The notes beneath the pieces are model-generated. The model was not told the DNA's origin. It saw nothing but the letters and a program-made list of their open reading frames with translations, and made no database searches. Position numbers and translations under genes: made by a program. From contig CAVZRO010000012.1 in NCBI GenBank assembly GCA_963777625.1, positions 1-14,861 on the forward strand: a DNA stretch of 14,861 bases. The letters run 5' to 3'. This DNA comes from DATDIC01 sp963777625 (GTDB lineage Bacteria; Pseudomonadota; Alphaproteobacteria; Acetobacterales; Acetobacteraceae). Each line of letters starts with the position of its first letter. Position 1 is the first letter of the stretch. Below are positions 1 through 6,571 of this stretch, piece after piece.

Positions 1-106
1 CTTGTCCCGGCCATCCACGTCTTTCCCAACTGCAACCGAGAAAGACGTGGATGCACGCAACAAGCGCGACGATGAGGCATGCGTCCAGTCATTCGGCCGG
101 TTGGTA
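1..106. repeat. Dispersed hairpin repeat, copy A, cut by the window edge
   Basis: This stretch resembles 2556-2661 along most of its length by eye. It begins with the second half of the REP-like core (CTTGTCCCGGCC). A perfect 14-bp inverted repeat follows, CATCCACGTCTTTC at 12-25 and its complement at 40-53, separated by 14 nt. The conserved downstream part includes GCGCGACGATGAG. No reading frame is supported here. The repeat probably starts before base 1. Confidence 0.7.
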
Positions 107-139
107 TAATACCAAACGGCATTGAGTATGGCCCATGTT

Positions 140-157
140 CGTCATTCCCGCGAAAGC
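140..157. repeat. Left part of a REP-like palindromic element split by an IS
   Basis: CGTCATTCCCGCGAAAGC at 140-157 is the left end of a palindromic element whose remainder lies at 1497-1572. Joining the two across the IS and counting the 8-bp duplication once gives a left arm ending in GCGGG. That arm matches the reverse complement of 1552-1572 at 19 of 21 positions. The last 8 bases, GCGAAAGC, are the target-site duplication of the IS. Confidence 0.7.
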
Positions 158-1496
158 GCATAGGCGCTAAAATACCGGTGCCATTCGCTGATATTGGCGT
201 TTTCGTCGGGGCGGCTCGTGCAGATGCCGTCTGAGCCGCGCTCTACATCGTCGCAGGCGGGCAACGCTCGGTTGCGGCATGATGGCGTGAAGCAGTATGG
301 CGATCAGTTGGCGCAGCGCCCGCCACAAGCCAGGTCGGGTCAGGCGGCGCAGGCCCAGCGGGGAGAGTCCTCGAGCTCATCGACAAGCGGCTCGAGCAGA
401 AGGATCATCAACAGATGAGCCAGCACCCACGGTCTGGCAGAGCGCGCGTCGGTGGCCGGCGGGCCATGCAGGCCAACCAGACTTTTCAGCCGTTTGAAAC
501 CAAGCTCGACCCGCCATCGCAGGCGGTAGAGGGCCATCACATCCTGGGCCGGCCAGTCATCGGCTTGCAGCGAGGTGATCAGGATCACCCATCCGGCGGC
601 AATCAGCGTCGCCGTGGAGATTTGGTAGCGCTCTCGTTGCGCCTCCCGGCGGGCTTTTCGCCGGGCGGCGGCGGCCGCTGGCTCAGGCTTTTTGATCGCC
701 ACCATACGCAGTGCGAGGGGCGATGCGTTCTTGCGGCCCAGCCAGATCTTGCGATCGATCAGGCCGCGCTTGGCCGCCTTGCGCAGCTCGCGGGGCAGAT
801 TGACCGGCGTCGCGTCAGCCTCGAGCCAGCGCGCGCTGCGCCAGCCGGCACGCACTACCAGATCGGCGCCGGCGGCGAGCACAGTGGCCATGCGATCCGG
901 TTTCAAATACACCCGATCGGCGAGGCGAATCTCGCCCTTGACCACCGGCACCCGGTCCAGTCGCTCGGCTTCATGCTGGTCGGTCAGTTCGAAAAAGCCG
1001 AAGCGCTCGCTGGGCAGGTCGAATGCGGCGTGAATGCGCCAGAGCTTGTTGTTGGTGCTGGCGTCCGCTCCCGCCTGCGCCACCGCGCTCCCATCGAGGA
1101 TGCGGATGAAGCGCCCTCGGCTGGGCTTCGGCGCGGCAGAGCTCAGCAGCTGGCCGATCAGCGCGTTCAGCCAATCGCCGCACTGGCGCAGTCGATAGAG
1201 CAGCGCCACGTTGGAGATGTCGGTCAGACCACTCGCGCTGGCCCATGCGGCGGTGCCGCGCAGGCCATGGGAGCCGAGGCAATAGGCGAGCACCAGCCGC
1301 AGCAGGGTGATCGCGTTGGGGATCACGCGGCCGCGCCGGAAGGCGTTGCTGGCGCGGGCGCTCAGGCTCAGCGCTTCGGCACCGCCGAGCCGATCGACGA
1401 TGTTGGACCAGTCCTCGTTGAGCAGCAAATCGGGCGTCATCCGATGCTTGAATCGGAACGGATTCTGCTATGCAAGCATTATTTTAGCGCCTATGC
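158..1496 (-). mobile_element. IS4-family insertion sequence, complete
   Basis: The ends are perfect 16-bp inverted repeats, GCATAGGCGCTAAAAT at 158-173 and its complement at 1481-1496. The direct repeat GCGAAAGC flanks the element at 150-157 and 1497-1504 and is read as the target duplication. The element is 1339 bp with one transposase gene on the minus strand. About 180 bp lies between the transposase stop and the left end. IR length, duplication length and element length fit the IS4 family. Intact ends and duplication suggest a fairly recent insertion that may still be mobile. Confidence 0.88.
340..1440 (-). CDS. IS4-family transposase (DDE)
   Basis: The 366-residue protein has the IS4 signature Y-x2-R-x3-E-x6-K at residues 305-319 (YRLRWRVELGFKRLK). 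E312 in this motif is the catalytic glutamate. The other two acidic residues are probably D116 in ILDGS and D175 in LADRVYL. The family cuts and pastes its element through an RNase H-like DDE domain. The ATG start lies 41 nt inside the right inverted repeat, and no stop or frameshift is visible. Residues 251-275 form a basic Ala/Arg-rich insertion between the second and third catalytic positions, as expected for the beta-strand insertion of this family. It is the only gene of the IS at 158-1496. Confidence 0.93.
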   Translation of the reverse strand: MTPDLLLNEDWSNIVDRLGGAEALSLSARASNAFRRGRVIPNAITLLRLVLAYCLGSHGLRGTAAWASASGLTDISNVALLYRLRQCGDWLNALIGQLLSSAAPKPSRGRFIRILDGSAVAQAGADASTNNKLWRIHAAFDLPSERFGFFELTDQHEAERLDRVPVVKGEIRLADRVYLKPDRMATVLAAGADLVVRAGWRSARWLEADATPVNLPRELRKAAKRGLIDRKIWLGRKNASPLALRMVAIKKPEPAAAAARRKARREAQRERYQISTATLIAAGWVILITSLQADDWPAQDVMALYRLRWRVELGFKRLKSLVGLHGPPATDARSARPWVLAHLLMILLLEPLVDELEDSPRWACAA

Positions 1497-1573
1497 GCGA
1501 AAGCGGGGAATCCAAGCAACCCTCCGGAATTCCGCACTTTTCGCCTATATGCCCGCTTTCGCCGGCATGACGG
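1497..1573. repeat. Right part of the IS-interrupted REP-like element
   Basis: It begins with the second copy of the target duplication, GCGAAAGC at 1497-1504. It ends with CCCGCTTTCGCCGGCATGACG at 1552-1572 (21 nt, of which the core is CCCGCTTTCGCC), nearly the complement of the left arm at 140-157 plus GGG. Without the IS the element would be roughly 85-90 bp with inverted-repeat ends. That resembles REP or BIME-type palindromic units of many proteobacteria. Confidence 0.65.
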
Positions 1574-1825
1574 ATTATGAAGTCTTCCTCCGCACCGGTT
1601 GCTATAAGGGGCTTATGGAAAGTCGAGGGATAGCTTAAAATGAGCCCCCTGACAGGCGCTGTTTTCCGCGAGAACTGAGCCTGTTTGCCCGGTGCGGCGG
1701 ACGCAGGAAGGGCAGTTCTGAAGTCCCGTCGTTCACGCTGCCGGTGCAAGCTGGCACGGGCTCCAACTCGGCGCACCATGGCCGGCGCGGCAACGCCATG
1801 ATACTATCAGTGCACGAACCCAGCG
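1574..1825. other. Intergenic stretch with no supported feature
   Basis: I see no convincing reading frame, RNA gene or strong palindrome between the REP-like element and the antitoxin gene. The promoter of the toxin-antitoxin pair should lie here, but I could not place -35/-10 boxes with confidence. ATACTATCAG at 1801-1810 is the only AT-rich candidate. Confidence 0.4.
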
Positions 1826-1855
1826 ATGATGCCTCGGCCGGAAGGGCAGCAATTC

Positions 1856-2089
1856 ATGACCGCAGCACGAGAGACAATCGAGGTGACGGCCGGCGAGGTG
1901 GCCGCCGAATTAAAGCGGCGGGGCATCGGCTCCGATGAAACGGTGACGCTCACCATCGAGGCGGAACGGGAGATCATCCCCGGCCGCCGCGCATCGCGCG
2001 CCCGCGTCGTGGCGGCCGGCCTATCCGACGACGATATCGACCGCCTCATCAATCGAGCGCAGATGGATGTCGAACCGCTGCTTGGATGA
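1856..2089 (+). CDS. Putative antitoxin of a PIN-domain toxin-antitoxin pair
   Basis: This is a 77-residue acidic protein. The ATG at 1856 is preferred over the in-frame ATG at 1826 because GGAAGGG at 1840-1846 sits 9 nt before it. The C-terminal half (RASRARVVAAGLSDDDIDRLINRAQ) resembles the tail of small proteins encoded next to COG1569-type PIN toxins. The N-terminal half could form an AbrB-like DNA-binding fold, but I see no decisive motif. Its stop overlaps the toxin start by 4 nt (ATGA), which is typical of an antitoxin-toxin operon with translational coupling. The antitoxin role rests mainly on this context; such antitoxins usually also repress their own promoter. Confidence 0.72.
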   Translation: MTAARETIEVTAGEVAAELKRRGIGSDETVTLTIEAEREIIPGRRASRARVVAAGLSDDDIDRLINRAQMDVEPLLG

Positions 2090-2502
2090 GGGTCGTCGTC
2101 GATACCAACGTTTTTGTCAGCGCCCCACTCAAGGACAAATCCTTTCCGGCTCTCACGCTGCATATCGTGGCGCAGCACGGCACGCTGCTGAAATCGGCCG
2201 CCACTGAGCGACAGCTCTTCGACGTGATCGCCCGGCCTCAACTTGCCGCGCTGATTGATCCGGCTGCGGCCGACTGGATGCGCAAGCTCATGGCAGCGGC
2301 GGAAGCGGTGGCGATCACCGAACGCATCGCCGTGTGTCGCGATGCGACCGACGACAAATTCCTGGAATTGGCAGTGAACGGCAAGGCCGACATGATTGTA
2401 TCGGGTGATGCCGATCTGCTGGTGCTGAATCCCTTTCGTGGGATTCCGATCGTGCCGCCGTCGGCGTTCGTGCAAGGAAGCGCGCGCACATCGCCCGACT
2501 AA
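2086..2502 (+). CDS. PIN-domain toxin, COG1569/TIGR00305 type (putative ribonuclease)
   Basis: The 138-residue protein starts with the PIN strand VVVDTNVFVS, with D6 acidic. It continues with E41, the RPQ motif at 50-52, the DATDDKFLELA stretch at 86-96 and SGDADLL at 106-112 (D108, D110). Order and spacing match the PIN nuclease family that TIGR00305 calls a toxin component. These enzymes use Mg2+ or Mn2+ to cut RNA and are held in check by the partner encoded just upstream. The ATG at 2086 overlaps the antitoxin stop by 4 nt. All expected acidic residues are present, so it appears intact. The RNA target cannot be told from sequence. Confidence 0.85.
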   Translation: MRVVVDTNVFVSAPLKDKSFPALTLHIVAQHGTLLKSAATERQLFDVIARPQLAALIDPAAADWMRKLMAAAEAVAITERIAVCRDATDDKFLELAVNGKADMIVSGDADLLVLNPFRGIPIVPPSAFVQGSARTSPD

Positions 2503-2540
2503 TATCAGCCCCATCCCCGTCATGGCATACCAGACCCACC

Positions 2541-2661
2541 CCCGTCATGGCCGGGCTTGTCCCGGCCACCCACGTCTTGCCTAACTGCAAGCGCGAAAGA
2601 CGTGGGTGGACGCGACCAGCGCGACGATGAGACATGGGTCAGTCATTTGGCCGAGTGGCAT
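2541..2661. repeat. Dispersed hairpin repeat, copy B, with REP-like core
   Basis: It opens with GTCATGGCCGGGCTTGTCCC at 2544-2563. Its 7-bp stem GGCCGGG/CCCGGCC (2549-2555 and 2561-2567) has a 5-nt loop. A second hairpin follows: CCACCCACGTCTT at 2566-2578 pairs perfectly with 2597-2609. Bases 2556-2661 align with 1-106. The same 20-mer occurs inverted at 14793-14812. CCCCGTCATGG also occurs just upstream at 2515-2525, so the left side may itself be repeated. Confidence 0.72.
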
Positions 2662-3005
2662 GAGCACTCAGTTACATATTCGCCAATCAGCCAAGCGAAG
2701 CGGCACGACCCTCAGCCGTCGAATACTCCCCAGCGCAAGGGCTGAATGTTCCTCGTCCTTTCCACTGAACCCGGCCTCAGCCTCCGCATTTCTGGTCGCT
2801 CTAGCTAGTTTTCCTGAGGATGTGGTCGAGCAAGTTTCCTTTGCATGGTGCGCTGTTCAAGTCCGCGGCCAGTCCGCCTGGTGGAAGTAATCTTGTCAAG
2901 CGACACGATGAGGCGTTCTCCTAGTGTCGCGTAATCTGGCCGCACCTGTAACTGGCGGCGACATAGCGGGTGCCGGATAACGGGCTTTATGGAAAGTGGG
3001 GCGCG
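2662..3005. other. Intergenic stretch with no supported gene
   Basis: This lies between the repeat and the stop of the minus-strand gene at 3006. A plus-strand frame ending at 2890 is open for about 50 codons and reads plausibly near its end (ALASFPEDVVEQVSFAW). It lacks a convincing start and has no family I recognise, so it may be a decayed gene end. No RNA gene or strong terminator was seen. Confidence 0.35.
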
Positions 3006-3410
3006 TCAATCTTTTTGTCGTGCCCATTCTGGAGCGTTCTGCAATTCTATCCCCGGCCACATCTTAACCGTTAGGATGTTGCGCACGGAGGCGAAACCTT
3101 GCACGCGCATGTCGGACACTGCTTTTTCGAACTCTTCATTCGTGGATTCTGGACATTCAAGTTGAATATGCATGAAACGGTGGCCCGACAAGGCTGCATC
3201 GCGTAAGCCGTCAATCAGTGACATCCTCAACGTCTCAGTCGGGTCACGCAATGTAACGTCAAGCTGCAACGTCTGTTCTTCATGCGGAGTCTCGTCCCCC
3301 GGCATACTACAATGCGTTAGCTCGAATCTGCCGATATAGTCCTCGAAAATATCTTCGGATGATATATCCACTCTACACGCAACATGTTTGCTGAATTGCC
3401 CTACTTTCAT
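3006..3410 (-). CDS. Hypothetical protein, 134 residues, family unknown
   Basis: I do not recognise this protein. It is acidic and apparently soluble, with no signal peptide or membrane segment. It contains two Cys-bearing stretches (HVACRVDIS near residue 12 and LECPEST near 104). The ATG at 3410 follows a GGGGT stretch at a workable ribosome-binding distance. Base composition is visibly less GC-rich than in the tol genes, which suggests acquisition by transfer. The local order is recombinase, remnants, then this gene, all on the minus strand, so it is probably cargo of a mobile or formerly mobile segment. Its 5' end overlaps the end of an open but start-less frame (3373-3621). Confidence 0.6.
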   Translation of the reverse strand: MKVGQFSKHVACRVDISSEDIFEDYIGRFELTHCSMPGDETPHEEQTLQLDVTLRDPTETLRMSLIDGLRDAALSGHRFMHIQLECPESTNEEFEKAVSDMRVQGFASVRNILTVKMWPGIELQNAPEWARQKD

Positions 3411-3776
3411 GCACTACACCCCAGAATTGAAGGTCCTTGTCGATGAATGGCCTGCGCTCTGTCTCATAGCTGGACTTGAAGTTGAATGCTAAAAACCTTT
3501 GAAACCCGCACAAAGCCAGCGTAATGCGCTTCCGCTTGTAGCAACGGCCGACAGCCTCCTCATACTCGTTACTTTTTATGATCCCAAATCTGTTTTTGTC
3601 GAGTTTTGCGATTGAACGGGCTCACCCGATAATGACCTTCGACTTACCGACATCGCGTGCAGCCTGCGCGGCTCGCTCGAACGTCGCCATGTTGTCTCGG
3701 ATAATTGCTTTTGCGCTCGCGTGATCGAATTGCTTTGCCAGACCATATTTGTCCACCAACAGCTTGCGCCGGATGA
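3373..3776 (-). pseudogene. Open reading-frame remnant with an internal TGA
   Basis: One minus-strand frame reads as plausible protein for about 50 codons (LLVDKYGLAKQFDHASAKAI and onward to VGKSKVIIG). It then meets TGA at 3622-3624 and continues open for 82 more codons (KLDKNRFGIIKSNEYEEAVG through FIDKDLQFWGVV) to TAG at 3373. The second part has no ATG or well-placed GTG/TTG start, and the first has only a weak TTG at 3759. Either a gene was broken by the TGA, or two unrelated ends lie in one frame by chance. No family was recognised. Composition is AT-richer than the core genes. Confidence 0.35.
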
Positions 3777-3929
3777 CTAAGCAAATCGTTTTCCGTCCTC
3801 ATCACCCCAAATGATGGCGTCGTCGGTGGCGGGGTCAAAATGGATATCGTCCTCGAACACCAGAGCCATGCCGTCCTCGTCGCCCAATACGCAGTTCTTC
3901 GTGCCATCATGCGGGCTTTTCGCGCCCAA
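3777..3929 (-). CDS. Possible small acidic protein (50 residues), uncertain
   Basis: The frame is open from within the recombinase 3' region. The stretch from a TTG at 3929 reads as a protein-like acidic peptide (NCVLGDEDGMALVFEDDIHF, then DPATDDAIIWGDEDG) ending at TAG 3777. It begins 52 nt after the recombinase stop. There is no strong ribosome-binding site and the TTG start is a guess. It could be a downstream gene of the recombinase transcript, or a fragment. No family was recognised. Confidence 0.35.
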   Translation of the reverse strand: MGAKSPHDGTKNCVLGDEDGMALVFEDDIHFDPATDDAIIWGDEDGKRFA

Positions 3930-3981
3930 TTCCAGGCCACACGTCCTTGCCAGCGGGGCGTCGGAACGGGAAAGCCGCAGA

Positions 3982-4551
3982 TTAAGCCCCGAGCCGTGAA
4001 ATCGTCGCCTGTCCCACGTTGTAGCTTTTCGCCAGTTCCTTGAGCGTCGCCCCCTCGGCCCGCCGCCGCCGTGCTTCCTTCTGCTGCTGCGGCGTGAGTT
4101 TCGGCGGTCGGCCCATGTGCTGCCCGCGCGCCTTCGCCCAACTCCTGCCTTCGGCGGTGCGTGTGCGGATAAGATCACGCTCCACGTCCGCCAGTCCTCC
4201 AAGGACGGCGATCATCAGTCGCCCGGTGCTGGTCGCGGTGTCGGCCCACGGCTCGGCCAGTGAACGGAATTGCCCGCCCGCGTCCACGATCTGCTTGACG
4301 ATGGCGAACAGGTTGAACGTCGAGCGCGCAAGCCGGTCGATCCGCGTCACCGTCACCACGTCGCCGGGGGTGATCGCCTTCAACAGCTTCAACAGTTCGC
4401 GCCGGTCGGGCTTCGCGCCCGTCACCTTCTCCCGATAAATCGGCTTGCAGCCGTCCGCCCGCAACTGCTCAAGCTGCGCGTCGAGCGTCTGGCCGTAGGT
4501 GCTGACGCGGGCATAGCCGAGGCGTCGCTTTTGCGGGTGAGTTTCGGTCAT
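3982..4551 (-). CDS. Serine recombinase, resolvase/invertase family
   Basis: The 189-residue protein begins with the resolvase signature GYARVST, with nucleophile S17 and R15 next to it. TRIDRLARS at 69-77 carries the conserved active-site arginines. The catalytic domain spans about residues 10-145 and contains the usual helix-E segment (LMIAVLGGLADVERDLIRTR). The tail (about 150-189) is a helix-turn-helix, with LKELAKSYNVGQATISR as the recognition unit. Length is typical of Tn3-type resolvases and DNA invertases, which act on short paired sites. No transposase lies beside it, and I could not identify a res site in the 120 bp upstream. It may be a leftover of a transposon or plasmid resolution system. 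Confidence 0.9.
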   Translation of the reverse strand: MTETHPQKRRLGYARVSTYGQTLDAQLEQLRADGCKPIYREKVTGAKPDRRELLKLLKAITPGDVVTVTRIDRLARSTFNLFAIVKQIVDAGGQFRSLAEPWADTATSTGRLMIAVLGGLADVERDLIRTRTAEGRSWAKARGQHMGRPPKLTPQQQKEARRRRAEGATLKELAKSYNVGQATISRLGA

Positions 4552-4671
4552 ATCTTACGGAATTTCTAACCCATTGAAAGCACGGGGGCAAGCGGAACTC
4601 TCCGAAAGTCTTGAATTGTGCAGCCTGAGGCCGTTGGTTCGGACTGATTGTTGTCGAGCGGAGGAACGCGC

Positions 4672-5112
4672 CTAGCGGTAGATATATGCAGGCATCCACT
4701 TCTCTGCCCGACGCGATAATCTGGCTTCCAAACTCTCGCCCTCAAAGTCATGAAGCAGGGGCTCCGATGTGAACCTTTCACGATCATCCAAGCAGTTCAC
4801 ATTTACAACTGCTCGTGTTCCAGCGGGCATCTCTCCAATGGCTGCGATAAAGACACCGCAACGTCGGCAAATCACAAAATCACAGGTTTCGGTGCCGAAG
4901 CGATAGTTTTCGACCAGCAACCAGTCATCCGCCCACACCTCAAGGCTTCCTTCATGATCGGCAATAATGCGCGGACTATGGCTACGGCAAAACGAGCAGG
5001 TGCACGTTCGCAGCGCGTAATCTTCCGGCGCCTTTGGAAGCCGCAGGCGAACACGGATATTACCGCAATGGCAACCGCCCAGATGATCCACGTTGTTAAC
5101 TATCACCAGCAC
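4672..5112 (-). CDS. GFA/CENP-V family zinc-binding protein
   Basis: The 146-residue protein shows the GFA-domain cysteine pattern: GCHCG at 13-17, CTCSFC at 37-42 and CRRCG at 82-86. These residues bind the structural and catalytic zinc ions. The family is named after a glutathione-dependent formaldehyde-activating enzyme, but most members have no proven substrate. The start is uncertain: GTG at 5112 gives the longest form, while GTG codons at 5106 and 5091 are also possible. All leave the first CxC intact. The gene appears complete and stands alone on the minus strand, divergent from ruvB, so it is likely accessory. Confidence 0.85.
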   Translation of the reverse strand: MLVIVNNVDHLGGCHCGNIRVRLRLPKAPEDYALRTCTCSFCRSHSPRIIADHEGSLEVWADDWLLVENYRFGTETCDFVICRRCGVFIAAIGEMPAGTRAVVNVNCLDDRERFTSEPLLHDFEGESLEARLSRRAEKWMPAYIYR

Positions 5113-5180
5113 CCGGCAAAATTACCTAACCGCGTTAGCGCCCCGGGGAACGCGCCGCAATCATGTCGATCTACTCTAGC

Positions 5181-5371
5181 GTACACTTCACAAACCCCAA
5201 AACGCCCAGATGTACATCGCCGGGCGCCCCAAACTGCCCGGATGTACACTTCGGCACGCCCCAAAACGCCTAGGTGTACATCTCCAGACGCCCCAAACCG
5301 CCCCGATGTACACTTCAGACCCCGCAAAATCGCCCTGATGTACACCTCGGCACGGGCAAAAACAGCCTCGT
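5181..5371. repeat. Tandem array of six 31/32-bp units with phased TGTACA
   Basis: Units run 5181-5211 (31 bp), then 5212-5243, 5244-5275, 5276-5307, 5308-5339 and 5340-5371 (32 bp each). Each starts with GTACAY, and the preceding base makes the palindrome TGTACA at unit borders 2-6. The middle of most units carries CGCCCCAAA or CCCCAAAA. Units 1, 3 and 5 begin GTACACTTC while units 2 and 4 begin GTACATC, which hints at a 64-bp higher-order repeat. The array ends about 120 bp before the ruvB start. It is not a CRISPR, because there are no unique spacers between conserved repeats. Confidence 0.85.
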
Positions 5372-5397
5372 GCCCACCAGCTCCGCCCAGCGGCACG

Positions 5398-5489
5398 CCA
5401 CCCCCAACCCCCACCTCCCTATCCCCAACCCCACCCCATTTGCCCCAAACTCCATCCCCCCTGTATCTCCCCCCACCAGGAACCCCCCC
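5398..5489. promoter_or_regulatory. C-rich leader before ruvB (G-quadruplex/i-motif potential)
   Basis: The plus strand carries C runs at 5401-5405, 5408-5412, 5423-5426, 5429-5432, 5434-5437, 5443-5446, 5456-5461, 5469-5474 and 5483-5489. The minus strand therefore has nine G runs of four or more in about 90 bp, enough for several G-quadruplexes. The last run (C7) lies between the AGGAA ribosome-binding site and the ruvB GTG start. Any regulatory role is inference. Confidence 0.5.
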
Positions 5490-5491
5490 AT

Positions 5492-6538
5492 GTGAGCGAC
5501 TCCCGCACCATCACCCCCGGCCGCCGCGACGAAGACGCCGCCGAAGCCTCGCTCCGGCCGCAAACGCTTGCCGAATTCGTCGGCCAGCGCGCCTCCCGCG
5601 AAAACCTCGCGGTCTTCATCCAGGCCGCCCGCGCCCGCGGCGAAGCCCTGGACCACGTCCTGCTCCACGGCCCCCCCGGCCTCGGCAAGACCACCCTCGC
5701 CCAGATCGTCGCCCGCGAACTCGGCGTCGGCTTCCGCGCCACCTCCGGCCCCGTCATCCAGCGCGCCGGCGACCTAGCCGCGATCCTCACCAACCTGCAG
5801 CCCCGGGACGTGCTGTTCATCGACGAAATCCACCGCCTGCAGCCCGCCATCGAGGAAATCCTCTACCCCGCCATGGAGGACTTCCAGCTCGACCTGATCA
5901 TCGGTGAAGGCCCCGCCGCCCGCTCCGTCCGCATCGATCTGCCGCCCTTCACCCTGGTCGGCGCCACCACCCGCGCCGGCCTGCTGGCCACCCCGCTGCG
6001 CGACCGCTTCGGCATCCCGCTGCGTCTGATCTTCTACACCCCGGCGGAGCTGGAACTCATCGTCCGCCGCGGCGCCGACAAGCTGGCCACCGACCTGACC
6101 CAGGACGGCGCCACCGAGATCGCCCGCCGCTCCCGCGGCACCCCGCGCATTGCCGGACGCCTGCTGCGCCGCGTGCGCGACTTCGCCGCCGTCGCCGCCA
6201 CCACCCCCATCGACCGCGCCGTCGCCGACGCCGCCCTGACCCGCCTCGAAGTTGACGCCCGCGGCCTCGACGCCATGGACCGGCGATACCTCCTCCGCAT
6301 CGCCGAGCACCACGCCGGCGGCCCGGTCGGCGTCGAAACCCTCGCCGCCGCCCTGGCCGAGGCCCGCGACACGCTCGAAGACGTGATCGAGCCCTTCCTG
6401 ATCCAGGAAGGGCTCGTCCTCCGCACCAGCCGCGGCCGCATGCTAGGCGAGCCGGGCTGGCGCCACCTCAGCCTGGCCACCCCCACCGCGCACCCCCGAT
6501 CAGCTCGATCTGCTCCGCGATGCCGACCCCGGCGATAA
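5492..6538 (+). CDS. ruvB: RuvB, Holliday junction branch-migration ATPase
   Basis: RuvB forms hexameric AAA+ rings that pump DNA through Holliday junctions held by RuvA. Visible motifs are Walker A GPPGLGKT at 60-67, Walker B DEIH at 111-114, sensor 1 GATTRAG at 157-163, the arginine-finger region TPLRDRFG at 167-174 and sensor 2 GTPRIAGR at 216-223. The C-terminal winged helix ends in IEPFLIQEGLVLRTSRGRM. GTG at 5492 is chosen for AGGAA at 5478-5482, 9 nt upstream, and for the usual N-terminal length. The last 13 residues are Arg/Ser-rich and unlike the family. Dropping one C from the run at 6493-6497 gives a natural-looking tail ending with TGA at 6573-6575, overlapping the ybgC start, so a 3' frameshift is likely. 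ruvA and ruvC are not upstream. Confidence 0.96.
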   Translation: MSDSRTITPGRRDEDAAEASLRPQTLAEFVGQRASRENLAVFIQAARARGEALDHVLLHGPPGLGKTTLAQIVARELGVGFRATSGPVIQRAGDLAAILTNLQPRDVLFIDEIHRLQPAIEEILYPAMEDFQLDLIIGEGPAARSVRIDLPPFTLVGATTRAGLLATPLRDRFGIPLRLIFYTPAELELIVRRGADKLATDLTQDGATEIARRSRGTPRIAGRLLRRVRDFAAVAATTPIDRAVADAALTRLEVDARGLDAMDRRYLLRIAEHHAGGPVGVETLAAALAEARDTLEDVIEPFLIQEGLVLRTSRGRMLGEPGWRHLSLATPTAHPRSARSAPRCRPRR

Positions 6539-6571
6539 TTCTCCCGGGGACACCACCACAGGTCACGATGA

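Noticed and set aside
1609..1630. Similarity of GGGGCTTATGGAAAGT near 1611 to GGGCTTTATGGAAAGT near 2983
   Set aside because: The match is too short to call a repeat with confidence and has no inverted-repeat structure. It may be chance or a worn dispersed element.
415..1638. Long plus-strand open frame (407 codons) opposite the IS4 transposase
   Set aside because: It is antisense to a transposase with a clear YREK signature, reads as low-complexity Gln/Ala/Arg-rich sequence and crosses the IS boundary.
2606..2890. Plus-strand 94-codon frame after the hairpin repeat
   Set aside because: It starts inside the repeat. Only its last part reads as protein-like, and I recognise no family, so I treat it at most as a decayed gene end.
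5181..5371. CRISPR array
   Set aside because: The whole 32-bp unit is conserved to a degenerate extent and there are no unique spacers between identical repeats. No cas gene is nearby.
4750..5907. Plus-strand open frame of 385 codons across the repeat array into ruvB
   Set aside because: It runs antisense to the GFA gene, through the tandem repeats and the C-rich tract, and out of frame into ruvB. The Pro/Arg-rich translation is a composition artefact.
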